NCBI RefSeq assembly: GCF_965638725.1
Contig: NC_134982.1
Location: 59,147,816-59,211,815, forward strand
Direction: 5' to 3'
Source: Aptenodytes patagonicus
Lineage: Eukaryota > Chordata > Aves > Sphenisciformes > Spheniscidae
Length of the DNA stretch: 64,000 nt
Shown here: positions 29,110 through 39,863 of the stretch, piece by piece
Layout: each line of letters opens with the position of its first letter
Position numbering within the stretch: position 1 is the stretch's first letter
The notes under the pieces: model-generated
What the model was told of the DNA's origin: nothing
Seen by the model: the letters and a program-made list of their open reading frames with translations, nothing else
The model's database searches: none
Translations under genes and position numbers: made by a program

Positions 29110-29760
29110 GGGGGCGAGACGCGGCGGAGACACCGAGGCGCGAGCAGCTGCAGCTTCCGCACCTGCGCCTAGGCCAGAAATCAGCGCGGAAGGAGAGGGC
29201 GCCCCGCCTACGCCAATGAGAGTGGAGCACCGCTGGCGGTGAAGCCAATCAGCGAGCGGCAGCGGCGGGGCTAACGGGACTCTCCGCGTGATGCCTTGGG
29301 CTCGAGCCAATCAGCGCCAAGAGCGTTATTGCGTCCCGGGGAGCGCGGGGTGCCGGGGGGCGGGGCGTTGCGTCGCGTCGCGTCGCTGCGGGCGGGGGGC
29401 GGCCAGGCCATCCAGCTCGTCCCTGCCCCCAGACCCGCTGGCGCGCGGAGGAGGCGGGCGGCGGCGCCTTGGGGTCTGGCCTGGGGCCTGGCCTCTTGCT
29501 CCCGCAGCGCCCGGCCCGGCCGGTACTGATGGGCCTCTGCTCCCGCGCCAGGCAGCGGCCAGCATTTGTTCTGGGGCAGGGACTGACTCCCTATTGCATT
29601 TCTGTCGGACCTCCCCGTTAGGTGAAGCTGTGCTGGCTTCCTGCCACAGGGCAGGCGCTCCTCGTGAATCCGGTGCAGGCAAGGTAGCGATCCGGAGCGA
29701 ATGCCGGTGCCAACGCAACGTCGAGCCATCGGCATCTTGGAGACAAACCTGAGCCTGCAG
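28650..29760 (-). promoter_or_regulatory. CLTA: CLTA CpG-island promoter
   Basis: A GC-rich, CpG-dense block spans the first CLTA exon and about 650 bp upstream. Three CCAAT boxes in the same orientation lie at 29213-29217, 29245-29249 and 29307-29311 (ATTGG on the gene strand), a typical NF-Y arrangement for a housekeeping promoter. No TATA box was seen. The long GC-rich ORFs on both strands here are composition artefacts. Confidence 0.8.
28890..29109 (-). CDS. CLTA: CLTA exon 1
   Basis: ATG at 29109-29107, 73 full codons and one extra base before a gtacgc donor. It encodes MADMELFGT, a five-glutamine run from a pure CAG tract (29068-29082), the EED acidic triad at residues 29-31 and the invariant segment with [17 protein letters not shown]. 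The start is upstream of a second in-frame ATG at codon 4; the first has G at +4. Confidence 0.95.
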
Positions 29761-31845
29761 AATAAGTCGATAACGTCAGTTGTTTTCTGTTGTGATTTCG
29801 TGAGTTTTCTGTCTGGTATTTGGGAAGCTTAAATCAGTGTAATTTCAAGTAGCATGTATTTGACCATATATTGACAAAAGTGTTTATTTGAAAGGCAGTG
29901 CTTTCTGACCCGCATGGTTTTTTGACAAAGTTACTTTGACCAGTTTCTGTACCTGATTTATCATATAGATCTGCAAATAGCTTATTGGCACAGCAGAGAG
30001 TAAGGGGAGGGGAAAATAATGATGTAAAAAGGAGAAAATTACACTGGCAGCTCTTAAGCTAGTGCAGTTGCTGCAAGAGGTACTTGTTAAACTCCACTCA
30101 TGTTGCCTGTAAGTCTGTGGGTATGTTTTATGGTATATTGGAGGTATGCCATCCAGGCTTATTTATAGTGCCATTGAAACGTGTTTTAGAAGGTGGCCAA
30201 ATTCAGAGGAAAGTGTAACTGCAAATTTAACTGTGAGACAAACTGCATGTTGAGTTACACTTTTTTCCCCACTGTCAACATCATTTGCCAGGTCAAAAAG
30301 AGCAAGCAAATTCATGCCATATGACAGAAAGCGCCCTTTACCTCACTTAGTCAATTAAAACATGTGCCGGGTTTCTCTTGTGAAAATTCAGAATCTAGCA
30401 TGGCAGGAGGCCTGAATTCCCCAAATTTTGACTTCTAGAAGAAACACAGCATGGTTATTTATTTTAAATAATATCTCCAGCAGCCAGAGGAAAACTAAAG
30501 AATTAAGAGTAACAGCAGTAAGCAGGCCCATAATTCACAACAGGAGACTATAAAAATGAAACACTGTCATGAAGTATATGCCATGCTCTCACAGAAACTT
30601 GCTGACTTCGTCCCATAATTTCTTCTAACGGCACATGTTAGAATCCCATGTGCATTTTCATCACTCTTCTTCCCTTATATGTAAACAAAAGTGGAATATC
30701 TCACTGCTTCCCTTTAACTGTCAATAGGGAATTTTGGATGACAACCTAGCCACTTCCTCTTTTGCTCTTCCACTGCCTCTTAGCCCTGGGGGTATTTCTG
30801 ATGACTTAATGCCACAAACACAAATAGAATATTGTGATCTAAAATGAAAAGCAAATCTGGTTACTTGCTTGCCTTAAAATAGCAGAACAGGGACGAAGGC
30901 ATATGAAATATAAGCAGAATTACAAGTTTGCAAAAAGCCCAAGAAAATTGTTATCCGTGTTCTAGCAGAATGGGTAACTTAATGTTACTGGCTTTAGATG
31001 CAAAGGAAAATACAGTGAGTCATTAGATCTGTTTCGGTGATGAATTCCAAAATTTGTATGCTATCTATAATTCAGGTGCACCATGAAATACTTTTGCACT
31101 ATCAAAGCTATTTTTTTTTCCTGCTTTCTTACCCTGCAAAAGAAGTCAAGATACCTCCTTTTCTAAAGGCAGATGTCACTGCTTAGAGAACACCACAGAA
31201 CATAAGAGTAGTACCCTTTGTAATTCATCCATAGTGGTTTGTTGATGTGTCGCACTGAGGAGAAGAGCTTATTAGAGGACTATTACATGAATAAACCTTC
31301 ATGGAAAGACTAAAAGGCAATCAGACTACAAAAGACTTTCAGGATGATTCTGTTTCTCTCCATTCTTTGAAAGAGGACGACATACAATTCCCATTTCTAA
31401 ATGTACTGAGATCTATTTTAAGAGTAGTTTAAAAAAATGTTTTCAAGCATTTACAAAAATACAGGATCGCAGTTCTGCACTTTCAAAATTAAGGAAATCA
31501 TTGCAACAGAGTAGTGGGATTTTTACTGACTCCTTCAGAATGTTTTTGATTTAAGAAATTAAATATTTAGTAGAGCAGATGTTTCCAGAGCAGAAAATTT
31601 AAATGCAAGTCCTTCCAACTCTCTGGAAGCATGCATATGAGAAAGGTATTGTACAAGTGACATCTGGACATGAACCACATCTCAGGAAATCTCTCTGACT
31701 AGAACCTCATTGTGCAAGAGCCAACAGTTAATAGCAATTAGAAGGTGAGAGCGCATAATGACTGGGGTCTGGTACAGGCCCGTTGAAATCAATTAAGAGG
31801 TTTCCTCAACCTGCTGATGGCTAGGGACCTTCAAGCTATGGACAG
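29761..31845. other. Intergenic, CLTA upstream flank
   Basis: 2.1 kb of AT-rich sequence between the CLTA CpG island and the duplicated segment. I see no gene, repeat or regulatory structure. Confidence 0.6.
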
Positions 31846-32513
31846 AAGTTAGAAAAAACTAGCTTTTCAGTTATGAGAACCTAGTATTTTGTAACTAGAC
31901 TCCTATATCTGAAAGATGGTAGCTACTTTGATTGCTACTCCTCTGCAAGGTACAGGAGCCAAAAAGAACTGGTTTGAGAGGCACATAAAGCTAACAGCAT
32001 CTGTCTGCTTCACAGCAGCCACCCTGCGCATCACTTAGCCTCCATCTAGAAGCTCTCTCAAAGCAGATTTGTAGAGATCACTGCACATACACTGACTTGG
32101 GCAGTTACAGCTACAATTAACACTTCTACTAAATAGGTTTATGAAGACTAAAGCCCACAAAGAAAACATGCTTACGCTTCACTCTCCTTCAATTTAAGCC
32201 CATCTGTGCTACATACGCATGCTGCAGCCATTCACCTTGTTTTGACAGGGATGAATTAAAGCTAAGCCAGGGTCTCTAACTCATATTGACATTAGCAGCT
32301 TGAATAAGCCAGCTGCCCACTCTGCCTGCCTTGGAAGAGCAGGGAGCAATTCACACGTTCAGACAATCAAGTTGGAGACACAAGTTTATTGCTACAACAC
32401 CCAGGAGAGGCTAGCCTTTAAATATATGTAGTCCTCATCTCCAGAAGGAAGGCAGTTGTTTCCTCAGAGAGAGACCTTGGGAAGCACTGACTCACCAGCT
32501 AGGTGAGAGGGCT
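31846..32513 (+). repeat. Uninterrupted copy of CLTA intron 1 segment (empty CR1 site)
   Basis: The 668-bp segment matches 22328-22469 plus 24075-24600 in direct orientation, 9.5 kb away and about 2.7 kb upstream of the CLTA start. Only three mismatches were seen, all within its last 71 bp. The single CACATA at 31982-31987 marks the point where the other copy carries the CR1. Flanks beyond the ends are unrelated, and no target-site repeat surrounds the segment itself. It could be a segmental duplication or a member of an unlisted repeat family. Confidence 0.95.
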
Positions 32514-32711
32514 TGAAGGGTCTCACCCTTACTTCATATCCATTTTTGCAAATGTGTCTTCTGCTACAAGGCCTCCAGTACCACAGCAAGCCAACCCTGC
32601 TTTCAATTTACCATGCTGATTTGTTGCCATGAGAATTTAACTGTATGGAGTAAAGAGGAGATGCTGCTGGCAGTGTCTGCTATGTTAAACACAAACGTCC
32701 CAAGGTAAGAG

Positions 32712-32987
32712 GTGCAGCTGCTTTCCAAAGTACACCCAGAAGTAGAAGGTAAAGTAAGAAATGTACCTACGACTAATAAACGTGGTACAGTGCTGCTACT
32801 TTTTGTTGCTATTACAGCTGTATGTCTAATCATCACAGCAGTGATTGGTATTCAAGCAGAAGATAGAGATTGTTCCTTGCCTAAGGGAAGCACAGAGCTG
32901 CACAAAGATGAACAGGGCAGAGGGACAGACTGTCAGAGCAGAACAGTAGTAAGTAATATGACAGGAGATCAGGAAGGAGTGGTATAA
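32712..32987 (+). other. Unidentified ORF with one predicted membrane helix
   Basis: A 91-codon frame opened by GTG two codons after a stop. After a basic stretch (TTNKRG) comes a hydrophobic run of about 22 residues (TVLLLFVAITAVCLIITAVI), then a polar, cysteine-containing tail with an NMT glycosylation-type site. That layout would fit a membrane-anchor exon of a type II protein, and a good donor-like gtaagt occurs at 32950-32955. I recognise no family and no partner exons, so chance or decayed sequence is equally likely. Confidence 0.15.
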
Positions 32988-33212
32988 AGAGGCAGGTTTG
33001 CAAATATGGGGACAAGATACTTAAAATAATAAGAATTGCAGAAGAAGCAACGCCATGAAGGTAAAGTCTTGGGAACATGAGATTGTGAAACCTCATTTTG
33101 AATGGATTGAGTGGGGCTAAAGAACCCAGAGAAGAGAATAACATGCAATGTAGAGATTTTTATAAGGACTTAGACGTTAAGGGTGGATTTTTTATCAAAA
33201 GAAGTGGCAAGT

Positions 33213-33925
33213 GAGTCACAGAATTGCTTAGGCTGGTTAGTCCAACCTGCTTGCTGAAGCAGGGTCAGCAAGAGCAGGCTTCCCACGACTGTCTCCAGTC
33301 TGATTTTGAGTATTCTCCACAGATTAAGACTGTACAACCTCTCTGGGCAACCTGTTCCAGTGTTTGACCACCCTCACAGTAAAAAAAGTGTTTTCTTGTG
33401 TTCAGATTGAATTTCTTTTTTTTTAATTTATTTTTAATTTGTGTTTATTGGCTGCTGTCCTGTCACTGGGCACTACTGAAAAGAGCCTGGCTCCCTCTTC
33501 ATTTTCTCCCCTCAGGTAGCCATCACACTCCTATCCCCCCCCGAGCCATCACTTCTCCAGGGTAAACAGTCCCAGCTCTGTGCCTCTCCTCATATGAAAG
33601 ATGCTTCAGCCCCTTAATCATCTGTGTGGTCCTGCCCTGGACTCACTCCAGTATGTCCATGTCTTTCTTGTACAGTGGGCCCAAAACTGGATTCAGCACT
33701 CCAGATGAGTGTCAAGGATCACTTTCCTTGACATGCTGGCAATGGTCTTCCTAATGCAGTCCAGGATGCTGTTGGCTTTCTTCATCGTGAGGGCATATTG
33801 CTGGTGGATGGTCAGCTTCTTGTCCCCAAGGACCCCAAAGTCCTTCTTTGCAGAGCTACTCCAGCTGCTCAGCCCCCAGCATGTACTGATGCCTGGAGTT
33901 ATTCTTACCCCAATGTAAGACTGCA
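33213..33925 (-). mobile_element. Old CR1 LINE fragment
   Basis: Diverged CR1 3' region in reverse orientation. It runs from a degraded tail (acagaattgcttaggctgg) through CR1 blocks equivalent to CCTCTCTGGGCAACCTGTTCC and CTTTCTTGTACAGTGGGCCC to a segment encoding the LGVL.D..L conserved stretch. Frameshifts and a T-rich insertion near 33410-33450 mark it as much older than the copies at 22.5 and 38.4 kb. Confidence 0.85.
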
Positions 33926-34199
33926 TTTCCCAATAACGAGAGAATGTGCTTAAAGGGTCCATTTAGTTCTTGCTACAAAACCCATTAATTATCAGGAAGA
34001 GAAGAAAAAATTACCTATTTGCGGGCATTTCCGGAACACATTTGCAAGTCAGCTGATTGATTCCCCTTTTCAGGTTGAAGGCTCATTACCAGGAGGAAAA
34101 AAAAATCTTACTGTGTAGAACAGCTGAAGCCTGTAAGAAGCCCCAAATCCCTGGCCTATTAAATTTGTTTAATCTACTCTCTTCTGGCATCCATGCTAA

Positions 34200-34330
34200 C
34201 AAGGAAGATGACTGATGTCATTATGAGGTCACTCAATTGTCTTTGAAAGGACATGGCAATTGGGAGAGTTCCTTAAGACTGGAAGAGAGCAATTGTCATT
34301 CGTATCTTCAAGAACAAGTTCACAGAAAAA
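34200..34330 (+). mobile_element. Short old CR1 RT fragment (+ strand)
   Basis: A segment reading roughly AGTTCCTTAAGACTGGAAG and then TCGTATCTTCAAGAACAAG resembles the CR1 ORF2 region encoding DDW..ANV.PI.KKG, in forward orientation with frame damage. It abuts the end of the calicin pseudogene homology. Boundaries are approximate. Confidence 0.5.
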
Positions 34331-35260
34331 CCTTTTGAATTCTTCACTAGTGAAAGATAACACAGACGTCCTGATTCCGCAAAGCAGTGACATGTATGTG
34401 TAGTGATCTGGCCTGTTATTCCTGCAGTGACACTGACTGCTAATGTTGCACTAGAAGCAGCTGCTTTACATGGCATCTCTGTCAGCTTCAGCCACATGTA
34501 AGCAAAACATGTAAGCTCAAAAGTATAAGCAAAACCCTCATCATTAAATCTTACATCCTCTTTCTGGCCTCCTAAGATCATTACAGAGTCAATTAATGAC
34601 CCCTTCCCCTGGAAAAGAAAGCAGTCTTCAAGCACGTTCTTGCTTCCTGTCACTCAAAATCATTTCCATCTGAGCCAGAGGGACAGAATGACTGTTGAGC
34701 ATCAGCATGTCATGGCTGGTAGCCACCAGTGTGTTGGCTGAGACCCCCAGGTAAGTGGATATAGGCAAAAATCTTACTGGAATATGTTTATCTTTCTTCT
34801 TTCCTGTATTTCACTTACTAGATCAGGGCCAGGAAAGCCTGGTTCTCATTCTGTACATGGAGGTTGTCCTCCTTGAAGAGCCTGCCATGTATCTGACAGG
34901 GGCTGAGCATAAGTACTGAAGTACCCACAAGTCCCTGCATAGGCATTGTTCACCACCTCTTTAAGCTCACACCTGTAGGCTGTGAGCATGTAGAACAGGC
35001 AACTTTTGTCCACAAGGGACCTGAGGATAAAAACAGATCTGTGAGCTTTCACGGAATCACACCTGGAACTATGTTGCCGCTTTCAGCAGTTCCTCCATAT
35101 TATTTTGATATGTAACTTATTTTCTGTGAACTGCATCTTGCCCCACTTAGTCTTGCAAGTCCAAGGCAGAGATGACAGTATGAGCTTTCAGACACCAGTT
35201 GTTATGGTGAGATGCATGGTGTCATAAAATATAGCTGCTAGAACACAGTACATTACAGGT
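34330..35260 (-). pseudogene. CCIN: Calicin (CCIN) pseudogene, N-terminal and central parts
   Basis: Calicin is an intronless BTB-BACK-kelch protein of the mammalian sperm head; in human CCIN lies just upstream of CLTA in the same orientation, as here. Read on the - strand, ordered blocks match human calicin in three frames: VLAA and HLTIT (about 35245-35195), NMEELLKAA (35101 downward), CELKEV..AYAG (34968-34940), QNENQAFLALI..V.YRKEER (about 34855-34800), DRKQER (34651-34634), GKGSLIDSVMILGGQK (about 34605-34560) and WLKLTEMPCKAAASSAT (about 34497-34450). Stops interrupt the frame at about 35068 and at 34848-34846, with tandem stops near 34820. The second half of the kelch domain is absent. 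The identification rests on my memory of the human protein, but the block order is too consistent for chance. Confidence 0.85.
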
Positions 35261-37252
35261 ATTGAAATGTTGAGGGGAAAACAATCTATCAGCTAGGGCT
35301 ATCTGTAAAGTTCTAGCATGAGAACACAGAACAGGTCAAACGAGGTAGATGAAAAATAAAATGAGGCTCTTTTCTTATGAACCTCCTTTCTCAACAGTCT
35401 GGAGTAAAGCAACTAGAGCTATATGTAGTGTGTCAGAGAAAATCGGTACTGCCCCACAGTTGGGAGCACAGGTTGAACACTGACAAGAGCAGGATCTAGC
35501 ACAGCGTTGGCAGGGACTGTGCATGCTGGCTTCCCAAGGAAGTAAATTTATTAGGTATCCGCTAGCAGGAAATACATCCTGTCTTCTGTTTGCCAAGTTA
35601 TCTACCTAAGTATGCTACTTTTCCCAGGAAATACTAGGCCTTTGAAAGGCCACATAGGAAGAATCCAAACTGCTTTCTAAAGATGCAGACCAAGGGAGTG
35701 ACATCTGCTAGAATGCTACTTTGTACTGCCTTGCAACACTGACAAGTATCTTTCAGTGGTGGACAGAAATACGGCTAGTTTAAGCTTCTCAGACTATCTC
35801 ATCTTTACCAGCCATCATATGCATTTCAGCTGGCTCAAGAATGCCAGGTACTCTTCTGAGGTAGGTGGTATGATCTCAGTCTCTCCCCTCCACGCTCATT
35901 CCATAGAGGTGTTTAACACCATCTGTCCATAAAGAGCAGGCCCAATTGACCTTCACCTCCAAGAGCAATGGTGCACAAGGATTTCTTTCCAAGGTGCTGG
36001 AAGGCTGAACTGTGTGTCAGGACCTGAAGCTGTTGTTCATTGTGCCCTCTGATCTGTTGGAGAAAAGCAACTGCATCCAGATTCAAGATGTGTCTCTCAC
36101 AATGGGAGTGCAAATTGGTGAGAACTTTTGACTAAAATCTACAAACCAACTGGGAATGGGTTCAGCTATGACCTCATAGCTATGACCAAAGATTGCAGTG
36201 ATGAGGCAGGTCTGAGGTCAAGCTGCAATGTCAGCCAGGCAGGCCAGGAGGCAGAGGTGCAGACAGGCACTCCTACAGCACCACTGAGGCAGGGCTGACA
36301 GCCCTGAGCTAAGCTGTCTTGGGACTACTGGGCCCGTGGACCCTGACACTAAGTATTCTGTTTATTCTCACTGTTTTGTGTGTCACCCCAGGCTTTTTGC
36401 ACCACATAACTTTTCAACTGCTACTCTGACAACAGATTTACTCATTTCTGTCCTGTGGCTCTCCCTTGTGCCTTTTCAAGAGTGTGGAAGCTCTTTAATA
36501 TAATAATTTACTTTTACACACCTCTCAGCAAGGTGAGAGAGAATTATTCCTCCCCTTCTCTGCCCTCAATTTACAGAGTATACACTCCTTCCTCCTCTGC
36601 CCCTACAGAGTAGAACTGAAGTACAACAAGATTAGGGTGGACAGTGTCTATTTATTCCCAATGCCAATTTAGAGATATCAAAGACCAGGTATTTTATATA
36701 TATTGTGTTGGTTCAGCACACTTCACTGATTTGTAGCTGCAAAGAATTCAACACTTCTGTAAACTAAATCATAATGACTTGAATAAGCCAGCCATAAGAT
36801 AAAGAATTCAAATTGTCAATTAGATGTGAAAAGCTTGTTTTAGTGATTTGCCCAGTATCATCCCGCAACTCGGTGGCAAATACAGGGCGAATCAGAACTG
36901 ACTCAATTTAGGGATCATCAGCTTTTCTCTTCCCTAAAGCTTTGATCACTGTCAGCCTGCAATCTTCTAAAACACAGAATACACAGTAATTGCAACTGTG
37001 CAAAGAACAGTATGTGGTGCTATTATTAGGTGTAGATGAGGCCTTAAGACCCAATTCAGCTTCACCCCACAAAAAAGACATGTACCACAAAATCATAATA
37101 AATTCAATGGCTGATTTTCAGTTCCATTAAAACCTCACAGACAGGCCCAGAATGTCAGAAGTGTGTCTGCATGTCTGTCAGAGGATGGTTTTGGAGTAAG
37201 ATACTCTCAGAAGTGGCCTTCATCAGAACATAGCAGTATGTGTAAACTATTT
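35261..37252. other. Intergenic region between calicin remnant and unidentified ORF
   Basis: 2.0 kb. The extreme N-terminal calicin region would be expected just above 35260, but I could not align it. Short ORFs at 35375-35596, 35913-36113 and 36908-37096 (- strand) show no recognisable domain. No repeat was recognised. Confidence 0.5.
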
Positions 37253-37603
37253 TTATTTCTCCGGCTCCTCCATATTGCCCAGTTGAGGCATGGATTCAGA
37301 AGTGCTGAGAAAACGGGCTAAATCCCTGAACGTGCTGGTTTTTGAAGAGTACCAAAACACAAGGCTATGATACACGTATTCAGGTCCTTGCAGATAGCAA
37401 ACCTTTCCCTGGCTTATTTGACCAACAGATATAACCTCTGCTAAATTAATGTTCCTCCTCTTGCCCATTAAGGTATTTTTAAGGAGAAAATTATGTTCCT
37501 TTTTTTCCACGTCAATAAATTTTTTAACCCATTTGTTTACCATAGTGCTGATGGCCCTCTCTTCTCTTGAATCTCTTGTGAGATTTCTGATAGGTTTTTG
37601 CAT
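37253..37603 (-). other. Unidentified 116-codon ORF
   Basis: The frame is open for about 130 codons back to a stop near 37650, with an ATG at 37603. It is rich in charged residues (RDSREERA, KKFIDVEKKEHNF, MGKRRNIN) and ends GNMEEPEK before TAA, which overlaps an AATAAA-like string. Its composition looks more protein-like than the neighbouring random ORFs. I know no matching family. It may be a pseudogene fragment or an exon. It lies on the same strand as CLTA and the calicin remnant. A longer + strand frame (37449-38057) overlaps it and looks artefactual. Confidence 0.25.
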
Positions 37604-38360
37604 TTGTGTAGGATGGGTGCAAATAAATGTTACATACTTCTCTAGTCATACCATGGGAAATCTAGATTTTAAAAACAAGCTGTATGACCTAGCAAAGTGT
37701 TGCAGCTTAATTTCCTCTGGGATAGTAAGTTTTCTTACAAAATTAATACATTGCCATCACTTGGAATACAAGTGGAAAGCAAGCAAAAGCATCCTGAATG
37801 TAAAATGCAGAACATCCTCTAGTCAGAAATATTCAGCTTTCCAAAATATGTGCCAAAAAAAAGCGCAAATTTCTCACCTTTCCTACTTTCTGAGAGTAGG
37901 AGTGGGGTGGTGGTTTTTTGGTTTTTTTTCTCACAATATTGGGACTTATAGCAGCAGAACTGTTGAGACAGCTGCAGTCCTATGTTTTACATCGCCAGTA
38001 CGTGGAAACCTTCCTGATATTCTCATTGTCTCATTTCCAAGTTCTACCTTACTCTGATCACCAGACATCCACTGGCATGGTCTCCTTTCCATTCTGGGAG
38101 CCTGATATTTTCAGTCTGTGTGTGTTCTTTGGTCATATCAGGGATTAATGACTAGGGTCAACAGAAAGGACTGTAAGGACTCTCCTATCTTTCAGCGATT
38201 TTGATTACTTAAGTGAACTGGCATAACCAGTAATCTGAGCTCCTTAGATAACACAGTCAGCAGCTTCCGGTGGTGATAACTCCCTATCATCTACACATCT
38301 CCATCATATCTGGAACATTAGTTCTTAACTTCTGGGTTTTTTTGATCAAGTCTATTCCAC
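37604..38360. other. Intergenic, nothing recognised
   Basis: 0.76 kb of AT-rich sequence with a T-run at 37914-37930. I see no repeat or coding signature. Confidence 0.5.
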
Positions 38361-39863
38361 CATAGAATCATAGAATCATAGAATCATTAAGGTTGGAAAA
38401 GACCTCTAAGATCATCAAGTCCAACCATCAACCCAACACCACCATGCCCACTAAACCATGTCCCTAAGCGCCTCATCTACACGTCTTTTAAATACCTCCA
38501 GGGATGGGGACTCAACCACTTCCCTGGGCAGCCTGTTCCAATGTTTAACCACTCCTTCAGTAAAGACATTTTTCCTCACATCCAATCTAAACCTCCCCTG
38601 GCACAACTTGAGGCCATTTCCTCTCGTCCTATCGCTTGTTACTTGGGAGAAGAGACCGACACCCACCTCGCTACAACCTCCTTTCAGGTAGTTGTAGAGA
38701 GCGATGAGGTCTCCCCTGAGCCTCTTTTTCTCCAGGCTAAACAACCCCAGTTCCCTCAGCCGCTCCTCAGAAGACTTGTTCTCCAGACCCCTCACCAGCC
38801 TCGTTGCCCTTCTCTGGACACGCTCTAACACCTCAACGTCCTTCATGTAGTGAGGGGCCCAAAACTGAACACAGTATTCGAGGTGCGGCCTTACCAGTGC
38901 CGAGTACAGGGGCACGATCACTTCCCTACTCCTGCTGGCCACACTATTTCTGATACAGGCCAGGATGCCATTGGCCTTCTTGGCCGCCTGGGCACACTGC
39001 CGGCTCATGTTCAGCCGGCTGTCAACCAACACCCCCAGGTCCTTTTCTGCTGGGCAGCTTTCCAGCCACTCTTCCCCAAGCCTGTAGCGCTGCATGGGGT
39101 TGTTGTGGCCGAAGTGCAGGACCCGGCACTTGGCCTTGTTGAATCTCATACAGTTGGCCTCGGCCCATCGATCCAGCCTGTCCAGGTCCCTCTGCAGAGC
39201 CTTCCTACCCTCGAGCAGATCAACACTCCCGCCCAACTTGGTGTTGTCTGCAAACTTACTGAGGGTGCACTTGATCCCCTCATCCAGATCATTGATAAAG
39301 ATATTGAACAAGACCGGCCCCAAAACTGAGCCCTGGGGAACACCGCTCGTGACCAGCCGCCAACTGGATTTAACTCCATTAACCACAACTCTCTGGGCCC
39401 GGCCGTCCAGCCAGTTTTTTACCCAGCGCAGAGTACACCTGTCTAAGCCGTGAGCCGCCAGCTTCTCTAGGAGAATGCTGTGGGAAACGGTGTCAAAGGC
39501 CTTACTGAAGTCCAGGTAGACCACATCCACAGCCTTTCCCTCATCCACTAGGTGGGTCACCTGGTCACAGAAGGAGATCAGGTTGGTCAAGCAGGACCTG
39601 CCTCTCATGAATCCATGCTGGCTGGGCCTGATCCCCTGGTTGTCCCACTCATGCCTTGTGAGCACCCTCAAGATGAACTGCTCCATCATCTTCCCCGGCA
39701 CCGAGATCAGGCTGACAGGCCTGTAGTTCCCCGGATCCTCCTTCTGGCCCTTCTTGTAGATGGGCGTCACATTGGCAAGCTTCCAGTCATCCAGGACCTC
39801 CCCCGTTAACCAGGACTGCTGATAAATGATGGAGAGCGGCTTGGTGAGCTCCTGTGCCAGCTC
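38361..39863 (-). mobile_element. Long 5'-truncated CR1 LINE with open but catalytically altered RT
   Basis: Reverse-oriented CR1 of 1.5 kb, same subfamily as the 22.5-kb copy and broken at nearly the same 5' point. The octamer tail begins at 38361. A 439-codon frame (39770-38451) contains YLDFSKAFD at residues 85-93 and [11 protein letters not shown] at 142-152. The catalytic FADD has become FADN (residues 173-176; codon at 39245-39243), which should abolish polymerisation. Homology ends near 39863, and no clear target-site duplication was found. Confidence 0.95.

Noticed and set aside
28695-29752. Several 130-192-codon ORFs on both strands around the CLTA promoter
   Set aside because: CpG-island artefacts. 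Only the CLTA exon 1 frame (29109-28890) matches a known protein and ends at a splice donor.
31846-32513. Solo LTR interpretation of the 668-bp segment (it contains AATAAACTTGTGTCTCC on the - strand)
   Set aside because: No TG...CA ends, no target-site duplication around either copy, and AATAAA lies in the wrong place relative to the ends. A duplicated intron segment is simpler.
37449-38057. 202-codon + strand ORF
   Set aside because: Low-complexity hydrophobic/aromatic composition with no motif. It overlaps the more protein-like - strand frame and continues through a T-run.
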